Below are positions 16,385-25,164 of a stretch of 64,000 nucleotides of DNA, one piece after another. Below the pieces are notes generated by a model. It had not been told where the DNA came from. It worked only from the letters and a program-made list of their open reading frames with translations, and made no database searches. How positions within the stretch are numbered: the first letter of the stretch is position 1; each line of letters begins with the position of its first letter. The stretch is from an uncultured Collinsella sp. (GTDB lineage: Bacteria; Actinomycetota; Coriobacteriia; Coriobacteriales; Coriobacteriaceae): the NCBI GenBank assembly GCA_934655755.1, contig CAKUHA010000002.1, positions 270,487 to 334,486 on the forward strand, given 5' to 3'. The position numbers were made by a program, and so were the translations under genes.

Positions 16385-16444
16385 CTTGCCTGATGCCGCG
16401 CGAGCGGCTATCATACCCACCGTCGTCTCAAGACCGGGGCGTCC

Positions 16445-16493
16445 GAGCAGTTCGGGTCCGATATCCTGCTCGTTAAACCTAAAACCAAAGGAG
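16445..16493 (+). promoter_or_regulatory. Candidate preQ1-I-type riboswitch
   Basis: A 6-bp stem GAGCAG (16445-16450) / CTGCTC (16466-16471) encloses a 15-base loop containing GGGTCC. It is followed by an A-rich tail (16472-16487) with ACC triplets able to pair with the loop GGT, then by the ribosome site AAGGAG (16488-16493). This H-type pseudoknot layout ending in the Shine-Dalgarno matches preQ1-I aptamers, and the downstream gene belongs to the queuosine-precursor transporter family. The fit is by eye only. Confidence 0.4.
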
Positions 16494-16499
16494 TACATA

Positions 16500-17222
16500 A
16501 TGATCAAGAAGGTCATGGAGGACTATAAGGTCCTGTTGCGGAGCATTCCCGCGGCAACGGTTTCGCTGTTTTTCGTGAGCGTCATCATGATGAACCTGCT
16601 GGCCAACAAAGAGCTTATCAGCCTGCCGTATCTGGCACTCGATTGCGGCTTTGTGGTGAGCTGGGTTTCGTTTTTGTGCCAGGACATGATCTGCAAGCGC
16701 TTTGGCGCCAAGGCATCCATCAAAATCTCTATCCTCGCGCTGCTGGTCAACCTGGCCGTGAGCCTGTGCTTTTGGGCATGCTCGCTCACGCCCGGCATGT
16801 GGGGCGCCTACTACGACACGGGCATGATCGAGGTCAACACTGCCCTTAACGCCACCATCGGCGGCACCTGGTACGTGGTGCTTGGCTCTTCGCTGGCAAT
16901 GCTCGTTTCTGCCGTGGTTAACTCCACGCTCAACCAGTCGCTCGGCCGTATGCTCAAAAAGAATAACTTTGCGAGCTTTGCCTTCCGCTCCTATGTGTCC
17001 ACGGGCGTTGGCCAGTTTATCGACAACCTGGTCTTTGCCATCGTGGTGAGCCACACGTTCTTTGGTTGGACCTGGGTGCAGGTCCTTATGTGCTCGCTGA
17101 CCGGCGCTGTTGCCGAGCTGCTGTGCGAGGTCTTCCTGAGCCCCGTGGGCTACAAGGTCGTGCGCAGCTGGGAGCGCGAGAACGTGGGTTCCGAGTATCT
17201 CGAGCGTCACGCAACCGCCTAA
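16500..17222 (+). CDS. VUT/YhhQ family transporter, probable queuosine precursor importer
   Basis: A 240-residue protein with about six transmembrane helices. The family pattern is seen in VSWVSFLCQDMICKRFGAKASIK near the second helix and FRSYVSTGVGQFIDNLVF in the second half. COG1738 members import queuosine precursors (preQ0, preQ1 or queuine). The start at 16500 has AAGGAG 6 bases upstream; the frame extension to 16356 would span the prfC terminator. An SDR gene follows after 9 bases in the same operon. Confidence 0.82.
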   Translation: MIKKVMEDYKVLLRSIPAATVSLFFVSVIMMNLLANKELISLPYLALDCGFVVSWVSFLCQDMICKRFGAKASIKISILALLVNLAVSLCFWACSLTPGMWGAYYDTGMIEVNTALNATIGGTWYVVLGSSLAMLVSAVVNSTLNQSLGRMLKKNNFASFAFRSYVSTGVGQFIDNLVFAIVVSHTFFGWTWVQVLMCSLTGAVAELLCEVFLSPVGYKVVRSWERENVGSEYLERHATA

Positions 17223-17231
17223 GGAGCAAGT

Positions 17232-17912
17232 ATGCGGGTTTTGATCACGGGCGCTTCGGGCGGTATCGGAGCCGCGTGCGTGCAGCGTTTTTTGGACGAG
17301 GGCCATGAGGTCGTGGGTTTCGATTTGCTGCCGGCCGCGGTCGAGCATGAGCGCTACCGCCACTTGATCGTTGATGTGCGTGAGCCGGACGCGTTTCCGG
17401 ACGACCTGGAGCCCCAGGTAATCGTGAACGTCGCCGGCACACAGGACTCGGCCGACGATATCGCGGCCAACCTGACGGGCACCATTAACGTGACCGAGCG
17501 CTATGCCTTTGTGGGGGAGGGCCTTGCCGCCAAACCGGCACCGAGCATTCGCTCTGTGGTCAATGTGGGCTCGGCGAGCGGACACACGGGATCGGAGTTC
17601 CCTGCATACGCGGCTAGCAAGGGTGGCATTATCGCCTACACCAAGAACCTCGCAAATCGTCTGGCGCCGCAGGCCATTGCCAACAGCGTGGACCCGGGCG
17701 GCGTCATCACGCCGCTCAACCGTTGCGTGATGGAAGACGAGCACCTGTGGGCTCAGATTATGGAGCTCACGCCGCTCAAACGCTGGGCCACGGCGCAAGA
17801 AATCGCCGAGTGGATCTATTTTGTGGGCGTGACCAACCGGTTTATGACCGGGCAGAGCCTGCTGATCGATGGCGGCGAGGCCGGCCGCACACAGTTTATT
17901 TGGCCCGAGTAA
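17232..17912 (+). CDS. Short-chain dehydrogenase/reductase
   Basis: A 226-residue classical SDR with the nucleotide motif TGASGGIG (residues about 6-13), NVAG near residue 65, a catalytic Ser in VVNVGSASG and YAASKGG. The C-terminal MTGQSLLIDGGEAG segment is typical. It would reduce or oxidise a carbonyl/alcohol with NAD(P)(H). No specific substrate is indicated. It is short for the family because the NAG-to-catalytic region is compact. The ATG follows AAGGAG. Confidence 0.9.
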   Translation: MRVLITGASGGIGAACVQRFLDEGHEVVGFDLLPAAVEHERYRHLIVDVREPDAFPDDLEPQVIVNVAGTQDSADDIAANLTGTINVTERYAFVGEGLAAKPAPSIRSVVNVGSASGHTGSEFPAYAASKGGIIAYTKNLANRLAPQAIANSVDPGGVITPLNRCVMEDEHLWAQIMELTPLKRWATAQEIAEWIYFVGVTNRFMTGQSLLIDGGEAGRTQFIWPE

Positions 17913-17914
17913 TA

Positions 17915-17948
17915 AACGCGCCCGATGGCAAAAGCCGTCGGGCGCGTT
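17915..17948. terminator. Bidirectional terminator between SDR and ung genes
   Basis: The arms are AACGCGCCCGA (17915-17925) and TCGGGCGCGTT (17938-17948), with A/T-rich flanks on both sides. It lies between convergent genes. Confidence 0.75.
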
Positions 17949-17969
17949 ATTGTTTGGAAGTTCCTGCGC

Positions 17970-18695
17970 CTAGTCGAGGCAACCCCAATTGATGGCGGTC
18001 GAGCCGTTTTGCTCGAGCAATTCGTTGGCGGCCGAGAAGGGGCGCGACCCCATAAAAGCTGGGAGTTCCGCCGTTGCCCGGTTCGCCGAAAGCGGCGAGG
18101 GGTGCGTGGATGCCAGGCAGAACTTGCCGGTCGCCTCGCCTGCGCTGGTTGCGGCGAGCTTGCCCTCGACCATCTGCTGGGCAAACCGTCCCCATGCCAA
18201 AAAGACCACGGGCTGCGGCAGTAGGCAGCAGCGCTCGATGACGTAGTCGGTCAGGACGCTCCAGCCAAGCTTGGCGTGCGAGTTGGCGGCGTGCTCGCGC
18301 ACGGTGAGCGTGGTGTTTAGGAGTAGGATGCCCTGCTGCGCCCATGGCGTGAGGTCGCCCGTGGCGGGGATGGGACAGCCAAGATCGGCGTTGAGTTCCT
18401 TATAGATGTTGCGCAGGCTCGGCGGCAGCTTGGTTTGCGTCGCGGGAACCGAGAACGATAGTCCCATGGCCTGGTTGGGTCCGTGATACGGGTCTTGACC
18501 CAAGATGACGACCTTGACCTGGTCGACCGGCGTGTAGGCGAGCGCGTTGAGGATGTCGTCTTGTGCCGGGTAGATCGTCTGCTCGACACGCAAAAGGGCG
18601 ATGCGCTCGAGCAGCTGGTTCGTGGTGTCACGTACCGGCTGCGGCGCATCGCCCAACCAAGTTGCTATGTTGCGGTCGCGAGTTGCGGTGTCCAT
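17970..18695 (-). CDS. ung: Uracil-DNA glycosylase, family 1
   Basis: A 241-residue enzyme with all family 1 motifs: water-activating GQDPYHGPNQAMGLSFSV (catalytic Asp), LLLNTTLTV and the DNA-intercalation loop HPSPLSA. It removes uracil from DNA to start base excision repair. GAGGAG lies just upstream of the ATG at 18695; the 11-residue extension to 18728 is unlikely. It is a monocistronic gene with an EamA gene upstream. Confidence 0.95.
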   Translation of the reverse strand: MDTATRDRNIATWLGDAPQPVRDTTNQLLERIALLRVEQTIYPAQDDILNALAYTPVDQVKVVILGQDPYHGPNQAMGLSFSVPATQTKLPPSLRNIYKELNADLGCPIPATGDLTPWAQQGILLLNTTLTVREHAANSHAKLGWSVLTDYVIERCCLLPQPVVFLAWGRFAQQMVEGKLAATSAGEATGKFCLASTHPSPLSANRATAELPAFMGSRPFSAANELLEQNGSTAINWGCLD

Positions 18696-18782
18696 GGAGC
18701 TCCTCATACGTAGATGCTTTGCTGGCATCTATTGTAAGGGCGTCCGGAGACCTTTACGCTGCGACTGCGCGAGGAGCGGGGA

Positions 18783-19685
18783 TTACGAGACGCGCTCGGG
18801 CGTTCCTGCCATTGGAGCATGACTGCGTGCGCGAAGGCGCGGAAGCTCGACGGTTGCCACCATGACGCCGGTGAGGATGAGGGCAGCGCCAAAGAAGGCG
18901 ATGGGGCTCAGGATCTCGCCAACCAGGAAAAACGAGAAGACGGCGGAGCAAACCGGCTCGAGCGAGAAGGCAAAGCCCGTGGTCTCGGCGGGCACGTGGG
19001 GCTGCACGAGCGTCTGCGTGATGAAGCCGTAGGCAGAGCAGATGAGTGCGAGTGCAACGACGACCACGATCTCGCCAGGCGTGCTGGGGAGCGTGAAGCC
19101 GCCAAAGACAAACGCGGCGATGCCCGAGAACAGGCCGCCGAAGCCGAGCTGCCAAACGCCCAGAGCCAGCGGGTCGACTTCCTCGACAAAGCGCTTGGCC
19201 ACGATGATATGGCCGGCATAGACAAAGGCGGAGAGCAGCATAATGAGCGCGCCGGGGTTGAGGCTGGTAAAGTCGGCGCCCGAAAGCAGCAACATGCCGC
19301 AGGTGACGATGGCAGTGCCGACGAGCACCTTGCGCTCCGGGGCGCGACGCAGCAGGGCGGCGTTGGCAAACGGTACGATCACGACCGTCAGACTCTGCAA
19401 AAAGCCGGCGGTTGAGGCAGAGGTGAGGCTGGAGCCCAGGCACATGCAGGTGAGCTCGGTTGCCATGATGGCGCCGATAATGGCGGCGCGGACCATCAGG
19501 TCGCGGTTGATGCGAAACGCGTGCTTGTGGAAGAGCAGCAGGCAGGCCGCGAAGGCGATGAGGCAGCGTAGTGCGACGATGCTCGTGGCGTTCATGCTGT
19601 CCATGCCGATTTTCATGAGGGGATACGAAAAGCCCCATGCGACGGGAACGGAAAATGAGAGCGCGATTGCTTTTTTGCGATCCAT
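18783..19685 (-). CDS. EamA/DMT family transporter (first copy)
   Basis: A 300-residue protein with ten predicted transmembrane helices in two EamA repeats. The first has VAWGFSYPLMKIG and the second has GFAFSLEPVCSAVFSFFLVGE. Members export metabolites such as amino acids or their derivatives. AAAGGAG precedes the ATG. It is divergent from a LysR gene (158-base shared gap), which probably controls it. A second EamA/LysR pair lies at 58464-60354. Confidence 0.88.
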   Translation of the reverse strand: MDRKKAIALSFSVPVAWGFSYPLMKIGMDSMNATSIVALRCLIAFAACLLLFHKHAFRINRDLMVRAAIIGAIMATELTCMCLGSSLTSASTAGFLQSLTVVIVPFANAALLRRAPERKVLVGTAIVTCGMLLLSGADFTSLNPGALIMLLSAFVYAGHIIVAKRFVEEVDPLALGVWQLGFGGLFSGIAAFVFGGFTLPSTPGEIVVVVALALICSAYGFITQTLVQPHVPAETTGFAFSLEPVCSAVFSFFLVGEILSPIAFFGAALILTGVMVATVELPRLRARSHAPMAGTPERVS

Positions 19686-19843
19686 GGGACTCCTTTTGTT
19701 ACAGAACGGTTTCGCAAAAAGGATTCTGCTCCCAGATATGGATGTAGTAAAGCGAATGTATCTTCAGTATGATTAAGCAAAGCTAAAGTAGGTGCGAAAA
19801 GCGCTGGCAAAACGTTTTACGACTGCATCGGTGTGGAGGCAAA

Positions 19844-20710
19844 ATGGCATCGCGGTATCAGATTGTTTGCATGGTGGTCGATCGCGGCAGCCTGAAACGC
19901 GCGGCCGACGAGCTAGGCTATACGCAAAGTGCGGTGAGCCAGGCCGTCAAGGCGCTCGAGCGCGAGCTGGGTACCACGCTTATCGAGCGCGGTAAGCAAG
20001 GTGTCTCGCTTACGCGCGACGGCAAGCAGTACCTGCCGTATCTGCGCCAAATCGTAACTGCCGAGGCCGAGCTTGAGGGCAAGCGTCAGGAGTTGCTGGG
20101 ACTCTCCTCGACTGATATTCGAATCGCGACGTTTACTAACGTGAGCCGCACCGTATTGCCGCGCGTGATTCGCGACTTTGGGGCTCTGCATCCGGGCGTG
20201 CACTTTACCCTCAAGCAGGGCGATTACACGCGCAACGCCCAGTGGGTGCACGATGGCGTGGTTGACTTTTGCTTTACGGCGCGCGGATTTACCGCCGGGC
20301 TCGAGAAGCGCGTGGTCTATCACGACGAGTTGGTGGCGCTTTTGCCGGCCGCGCATCCGCTGACGGCAAAGGAAAAGGTGACGCTTGCCGACCTGGCGTC
20401 CGAACCGTTTGTGCTGTTGGACGAGGGCGAGCAGAGCCTGGTGCTCGATGCGTTTGCCGCGCATGGGCTTTCGCCGCACGTGACGAGCGAGGTGACCGAC
20501 GACTACACCATCATGGCGATGGTGGAGGAGGGCCTAGGCGTGAGCATGCTGTATCGCCGTACCGTCGAGGGCATGCGGGCCGATATTCGCGTACGTCCCA
20601 TCGTGCATGCTCCCTCGCGCGACGTGGTGGCAGCTTGGCGCAGCTGGGACACCATGCCTATCGCAACGAGGCGTTTTATCGACTATATGAGCTCGCATAT
20701 TGTCAATTAA
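19844..20710 (+). CDS. LysR family regulator divergent to EamA gene (first pair)
   Basis: A 288-residue LTTR. The N-terminal winged helix-turn-helix is in residues about 3-60 (GSLKRAADELGYTQSAVSQAVKALERELG), followed by a linker helix and a two-lobed effector domain (about 90-285). It probably binds the 158-base gap and controls the divergent exporter and itself. The effector-domain segment DDYTIMAMVEEGLGVSMLY is closely mirrored in the second LysR at 59497, so the two pairs look homologous. The ligand is unknown. Confidence 0.9.
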   Translation: MASRYQIVCMVVDRGSLKRAADELGYTQSAVSQAVKALERELGTTLIERGKQGVSLTRDGKQYLPYLRQIVTAEAELEGKRQELLGLSSTDIRIATFTNVSRTVLPRVIRDFGALHPGVHFTLKQGDYTRNAQWVHDGVVDFCFTARGFTAGLEKRVVYHDELVALLPAAHPLTAKEKVTLADLASEPFVLLDEGEQSLVLDAFAAHGLSPHVTSEVTDDYTIMAMVEEGLGVSMLYRRTVEGMRADIRVRPIVHAPSRDVVAAWRSWDTMPIATRRFIDYMSSHIVN

Positions 20711-20737
20711 TGACTGGCGTGACGTTGAACGCGGTGT

Positions 20738-22120
20738 TTAGCGGGCTGTCGCTTTGGCTTGGGCGGCGCGATAGGTGCGTGCCGGGTGGCAGAGTAGTAC
20801 CGCCACGACCATAAAGAACGCCGTGGTGCCCAGGCTGATGGGGTAGACCATCATGATGTTCGCAAAGGTGCGGAAGTGCGGGAACACGCAGAATACCCAA
20901 TAGAAGCGAATGCCGCAGACGCAGATCATGGTGATGAGGGCGGGCATGAGCGAGATGCCAAAGCCGCGCAGGTAGCCGGACATGTTTTCGTAGAACATGC
21001 TAAAGGCGTAGGCAGGGAAGATCGAGCACACGCGGATATAGCCGATCGAGACGATGTTGGGGTCGCTGTTGAACAGCGCCAGGATTTCGCGTCCCAAGCC
21101 TACGATGATGACGATGGTGGTGAGCGCGACGATACCGCCTTCGACCAGGCAGACCTTGAGCGTCTTGGTGCAGCGGTCGATTTGGCGGGCACCGTGGTTT
21201 TGTCCCACAAAGGTGGTGCAGGCCTGGCTAAAGCTGTTGAGCAGGTTGTAGCACACGTACTCCAGGCTCATGGCGGCGCTCGATGCCGCCATGACCTCGG
21301 TGCCCAGGCTGTTGATGGCAGACTGGATGATGATGTTGGCGACGGCAAAGACGGCGCTTTGGATGCCGGCGGGAAGGCCAATCTTGACGATGCGCTTGAG
21401 GGCGACGGGGTCGATAGCCAGGTCGCGTGGGGTGACGCGGACGACGGAGTCGGTCTTGAGCAGGTGGACAAAGAGTGTGGCGGCGCTGACGGTGTAGGCG
21501 ATGGCGGTGGCGATGGCGACGCCCGCGACGCCCCAGTGGAGCACGGGGACAAAGATGAGGTCCAGACAGATGTTGAGGACGGTGGACACGGCGAGCGCCT
21601 GCAGCGGCATGCGGGTGATGCCGACAGAGCGGAAGATCGCGGCCTCAAAGTTGTAGAGCAGGATCGAGGGCATGCTGAGCAAAAAGACGCGCAGGTAGAG
21701 CGAAGCGAGCGGCATGGTCTCGGCAGGCACGTTGAGCGCGGCGAGCATGGGCTCGGCAAAGATCTCGCCTAGCGCGATGACGACAAAGCCCACAAGCGCC
21801 ATGAGAATCGAGGTGTGGACGGCGCGTTTGACCATGTTCTGATCGTTGCGGCCGATAGCGTTGGCGATAACCACGTTGGAGCCAAGCGACATGCCAATAA
21901 ACAGGTTGAGCATAAGACTGGTAAGCGGAACGTTGGAGCCGACCGCTGCCATGGCGAGGGTTCCCTGGTCGCCCGAGAAATTACCGATGATGACCGTGGC
22001 GATGAGGTTCGACAGCTGCTCCAAGATACTCGTGGCGGCTACGGGGAAGGCAAACAGGGGAATATTGCGCCACAGCGAGCCGGTGGTCATGTCAATGTGC
22101 TTAGATGCGGTGTCTGCCAT
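20738..22120 (-). CDS. MATE family efflux transporter
   Basis: A 460-residue membrane protein with twelve predicted helices in two homologous halves. The N-terminal GSLWRNIPLFAFPVAATSILEQLSNLIATVIIG segment and the FVGQNHGARQ segment in the second half fit the NorM/DinF superfamily. It would export cationic compounds or drugs using Na+ or H+ gradients; the substrate is not predictable. It is convergent with the LysR gene 27 bases away. Confidence 0.9.
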   Translation of the reverse strand: MADTASKHIDMTTGSLWRNIPLFAFPVAATSILEQLSNLIATVIIGNFSGDQGTLAMAAVGSNVPLTSLMLNLFIGMSLGSNVVIANAIGRNDQNMVKRAVHTSILMALVGFVVIALGEIFAEPMLAALNVPAETMPLASLYLRVFLLSMPSILLYNFEAAIFRSVGITRMPLQALAVSTVLNICLDLIFVPVLHWGVAGVAIATAIAYTVSAATLFVHLLKTDSVVRVTPRDLAIDPVALKRIVKIGLPAGIQSAVFAVANIIIQSAINSLGTEVMAASSAAMSLEYVCYNLLNSFSQACTTFVGQNHGARQIDRCTKTLKVCLVEGGIVALTTIVIIVGLGREILALFNSDPNIVSIGYIRVCSIFPAYAFSMFYENMSGYLRGFGISLMPALITMICVCGIRFYWVFCVFPHFRTFANIMMVYPISLGTTAFFMVVAVLLCHPARTYRAAQAKATAR

Positions 22121-22254
22121 ACGCTCTCAATCTCTAATATGCTCTTTCGTGCTTATTTGCGCAGATGATGATACTCCTAATCGACTACCCGCGCCTAAGT
22201 GGGGAAGGCGTGCGACAATGGTGGGCGTTGTGTTGTTCGCGCTAAGGAGTTGCC

Positions 22255-23070
22255 ATGTTGTTGTGTCCCGTTTGCCATGAGCCGTTGGTGGACGACGAGC
22301 GCGGTGCTGCGTGTGCGGGCGGACACCGGTTTGACCGCGCACGCGAGGGCTATCTGTACCTACTGCGCTCGTCCAAGAGCGGCGACTCCATGGGCGATCC
22401 CAAGTCGCAGGCGCGCAGCCGTCGTGACTTTCTGAACCGCGGTTATTATGCGCCGTTGCGCGATGCGATGGTCGAGCTGGTGCGCGAGCGGGCGTCTGGG
22501 CATGTCGCGTCTGCGAATGGTCCCATGACGCTGCTCGATATTTGCTGCGGCGAGGGCTACTACACGAGCGCCATGGGTGCGGTGCCGGGCGTGGATGCTT
22601 ACGGTTTCGACCTGGGTAAAGAGATGGTGCGCCTGGCCGCCAAGCGCGGCGATGCGACGTATTTTGTTGCCAACATGAAGGACATCCCCGTGGCGGATGG
22701 CACCTTCGATATGGTGACTGAGCTCTTTGCTCCTTTTAACGAGCGCGAGTTTGCGCGCGTGCTGGCGTCCGAGGGCTCGCTCTACACCGTGGTGCCGGGC
22801 GCCCGTCACCTCTTTGGACTCAAGGAAGTGCTCTACGACACGCCGTATCTCAATGACGAGAAGCTGCCGCAGACTACTGAGCTCGAGTTGGTCGGAACGC
22901 AGCGGGTGTCTGCGAACATTACGCTTCAGACCCAGGCCGACATCGAGGCAGTGTTCCAGATGACGCCGTACTACTATCGCACGCGCCCTGCCGACAAAGA
23001 ACGCCTGGCAAACCTGGACACCCTTCAAACCGATATCGACTTCATCATCGCCGAGTACCGCCACAGCTAA
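22255..23070 (+). CDS. 23S rRNA (guanine-N1)-methyltransferase, RlmA family
   Basis: A 271-residue protein with an N-terminal zinc site (C4, C7, C20, H24) followed by the family segment FDRAREGYLYLL and a Rossmann domain (LLDICCGEGYYTSAM near residue 92). RlmA(I) methylates G745 and RlmA(II) G748 of 23S rRNA, which affects sensitivity to some ribosome drugs; the subtype cannot be set here. AAGGAG precedes the ATG, and GACAAT at 22214-22219 is a plausible -10. Confidence 0.85.
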   Translation: MLLCPVCHEPLVDDERGAACAGGHRFDRAREGYLYLLRSSKSGDSMGDPKSQARSRRDFLNRGYYAPLRDAMVELVRERASGHVASANGPMTLLDICCGEGYYTSAMGAVPGVDAYGFDLGKEMVRLAAKRGDATYFVANMKDIPVADGTFDMVTELFAPFNEREFARVLASEGSLYTVVPGARHLFGLKEVLYDTPYLNDEKLPQTTELELVGTQRVSANITLQTQADIEAVFQMTPYYYRTRPADKERLANLDTLQTDIDFIIAEYRHS

Positions 23071-23071
23071 C

Positions 23072-23108
23072 AACCTGCCAAAAAGGGACAGGTTTATTTT
23101 GGCAGGTT
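23072..23108. repeat. GGGACAGGTTT-type palindromic repeat
   Basis: The perfect 12-bp arms AACCTGCCAAAA (23072-23083) and TTTTGGCAGGTT (23097-23108) flank a loop with GGGACAGG. A conserved tail TATCTGGGCAAACGT follows. Related copies lie at 45315, 45382 and 63851. Confidence 0.8.
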
Positions 23109-23124
23109 CTATCTGGGCAAACGT

Positions 23125-23162
23125 AAAGGGCCGACCGCGTTGCGACGCGATCGGCCCTTTTT
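23125..23162. terminator. Bidirectional terminator after rlmA
   Basis: The arms AAAGGGCCGA (23125-23134) and TCGGCCCTTT (23151-23160), with an inner CGCGT/ACGCG stem, are followed by T residues. It lies between convergent genes. Confidence 0.8.
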
Positions 23163-23198
23163 GGCTGCTTGATAGCAGGGGTTATGGGAGACGGGTGC

Positions 23199-23600
23199 CT
23201 ACAGGCGATCCTTGTTCTCGGTCTTAACGGCGTGTGCCTGCTGAACAAAGAACAGGTCGTACACCACGATGACAAAGGCGCCGTAGTTGATGGCGTCGCC
23301 GCCAAGTGCGGGAAGCGTGAGAACGGCCTGCGCAATCGTGGCGATGGCGGCAACGATGCCAAGCTTAAACGCACCGTCTACCTGCGAAGGCTTGTTGGCA
23401 CCCTTGATGCCCGCAACGCCTGCGGCAAGATCGACGAGGCCCTTGGCAATGATGATGACTGCGGCGAGCATGGCATTCGAGCCGTAGGTGGACTCGAACT
23501 TGCCGGTCGCGATGCCGGCAATTCCAATGACGAGGCTGGCGATGCCCAAAACAAAATAGATCAGGGCAAGGATTTTGAGTGTCTTGCGGGTGTAGCTCAT
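23199..23600 (-). CDS. Small integral membrane protein, function unknown
   Basis: A 133-residue protein with four predicted transmembrane helices (ILALIYFVLGIASLVIGIAGIATG; AMLAAVIIIAKGLVDLAAGVAGI; GIVAAIATIAQAVLTLPAL; FVIVVYDLFFVQQAHAV) and a short charged C-terminus. I do not recognise a specific family beyond small four-helix membrane proteins. AAAGGA precedes the ATG at 23600; the longer frame to 23693 lacks a ribosome site. Confidence 0.7.
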   Translation of the reverse strand: MSYTRKTLKILALIYFVLGIASLVIGIAGIATGKFESTYGSNAMLAAVIIIAKGLVDLAAGVAGIKGANKPSQVDGAFKLGIVAAIATIAQAVLTLPALGGDAINYGAFVIVVYDLFFVQQAHAVKTENKDRL

Positions 23601-23828
23601 AGGCGGTCCTTTCGATGCGGGCGCGGTAAATCCAACGCGCCCCGTTTGCTGCACATATGGTGAAGCACATTGTAATTCAACGGGGCGGTGCATGTGTTCG
23701 AAAGCGGCTCTTGCCAGCGCGGCTCAACCTTTCAAAAAGGAAAGCTGGGCGTAAGCCAAATCGATGGCAGCCCACGCGCGGCGCTGCGATGATGGGGCCA
23801 TGGTAAGAAGTGGACCGAAGGAGGAGCC

Positions 23829-23972
23829 ATGATGTACGGAGCCAAGCAGGCGCGCGAGCCGCGGTCGTTGGGAAGGCGCATGAGTGATTCTGTGATCGCT
23901 GCCGTGTGCACGGGATTGATGGCGGTGCTTTGCATTGGGATGCTGTGGACCTTGTCTCATGTGGGACAATAG
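23829..23972 (+). CDS. 47-residue single-pass membrane microprotein
   Basis: AAGGAGGAG (23818-23826) lies directly before two adjacent ATG codons (23829 and 23832). The product has a basic N-terminus (KQAREPRSLGRR) and one transmembrane helix (about residues 21-43), ending in SHVGQ: a type I/II orientation set by positive charge. It falls below usual gene-calling length. The last codons overlap a GACAAT hexamer (23965-23970) that may be the -10 of rsmJ 65 bases downstream. I do not recognise the family; a membrane regulator or small subunit is possible. Confidence 0.55.
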   Translation: MMYGAKQAREPRSLGRRMSDSVIAAVCTGLMAVLCIGMLWTLSHVGQ

Positions 23973-24037
23973 CGGACGGTTGGGCGCCGACGTGGACGGC
24001 GCCCCGCGTATTCGTTCTGCTTACTAAAGGAGTGTCC

Positions 24038-24742
24038 ATGGGCGTTGCCGACCCTACTGCTGTTGCTTATGCTGCTGGGCTCGAGCTCGTGCGAACGTCC
24101 GAGGGCCTCACGCTCACCGACGGTACGATGGGGCTGCGCGCCGATTTTGCCCGCATGCTTCCGCGACTCAAGCAAGGCCGCCTGCAGCAGGAGCTGCTGG
24201 TGAAGGCCGCGCGCGCGAAAGGCGTTGAGCATCCGTGGGCAATCGATGCCACGGCGGGTTTTGGCGAGGATTCGCTGCTGCTGGCCGCCGCGGGCTTTAC
24301 CGTCGATCTGTATGAGCAGGATTGCGTGATCGCGGCGCTTCTCAAGGATGCCTTGGATCGCGCGGCAGACGATCCGGCGCTTGCGGCCGCCGTGGCGCGC
24401 ATGCGCTTACATGCGGGCGGGGACAGCATTGCCGGCCTTCGTCATACAGCCGAGCTGATCGAGCAGGGTGAGCTCGCGGCTCCCGACGTGGTGTATCTGG
24501 ATCCCATGTTTCCCGAGCGCACCAAGAGCGCAGCGGTGAAAAAGAAGTTCCAGCTCTTGCACCATTTGGAACAGCCATGTGCCGATGAGGAGGCGCTGGT
24601 TAAAGCTGCGCTTGCGGTGCACCCGCGCAAGGTCGTTATCAAGCGACCGGTGAAGGGGCCGCTGCTTGCCGGCGTTAAGCCGAGCTATCAGCTTGCGGGC
24701 AAGGCCGTTCGTTACGATGTTTTGGTGCCGCCGCGCCCGTAG
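24038..24742 (+). CDS. rsmJ: 16S rRNA (guanine(1516)-N2)-methyltransferase RsmJ family
   Basis: A 234-residue SAM-dependent enzyme with the family signatures: DATAGFGEDSLLLAAAGF (SAM loop), DVVYLDPMFPER (catalytic DPMFP motif) and VHPRKVVIKRPVKGP. RsmJ methylates G1516 in helix 45 of 16S rRNA. AAAGGAG precedes the ATG at 24038; the frame extension to 23906 overlaps the microprotein gene and is rejected. Confidence 0.9.
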   Translation: MGVADPTAVAYAAGLELVRTSEGLTLTDGTMGLRADFARMLPRLKQGRLQQELLVKAARAKGVEHPWAIDATAGFGEDSLLLAAAGFTVDLYEQDCVIAALLKDALDRAADDPALAAAVARMRLHAGGDSIAGLRHTAELIEQGELAAPDVVYLDPMFPERTKSAAVKKKFQLLHHLEQPCADEEALVKAALAVHPRKVVIKRPVKGPLLAGVKPSYQLAGKAVRYDVLVPPRP

Positions 24743-24790
24743 CTTGCTTGCGATTGCCGGCGCTTTGCCAGCGCCGTGCCGATGCGGGGT

Positions 24791-25087
24791 CTATTTCCAA
24801 GGGTGCGACGTCAGGTGCCAGCCGCCGCAGTATTCGCATTTGTAGCAGGCCAAACCACGCCGTCCGCGGTTTTCGCAGTCGGCCATAACGGCCTCGGCTT
24901 CGGCGCGTGTGTCGTAACGGTTTTTGCGCTCGCACGACTTATAGCGCCAAGCCTCGTCGCGCTCGGCGTCCAGGGCGTCGCGGCGCTCGTCCTCGCGTGC
25001 AAACAGGTCGCTCATATCGCCGCCCGTGGCAGCGCCCAAAAACTCGCTTTTGGCCTTTGACCAGGCGGCTCGCTTTTTGCTCCCCAT
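24791..25087 (-). CDS. Small zinc-ribbon-like protein, function unknown
   Basis: A 98-residue basic protein. The N-terminal half is charged and helical (REDERRDALDAERDEAWRYK). The C-terminal part resembles short zinc-binding proteins: ENRGRRGLACYKCEYCGGWHLT has C-x2-C plus a histidine, with an earlier KSCERKNRYDT. A similar end is seen in phage and plasmid small proteins of unknown role. The start at 25087 (ATG) is chosen over TTG at 25108; both are weakly supported. Confidence 0.6.
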   Translation of the reverse strand: MGSKKRAAWSKAKSEFLGAATGGDMSDLFAREDERRDALDAERDEAWRYKSCERKNRYDTRAEAEAVMADCENRGRRGLACYKCEYCGGWHLTSHPWK

Positions 25088-25164
25088 CTGCTTCGCGCCC
25101 CTCTCCAAACGCTGGTATCATTGCTCAATCAAAGTGATACCAATAATCGTGAGGTCGCCGCGTG

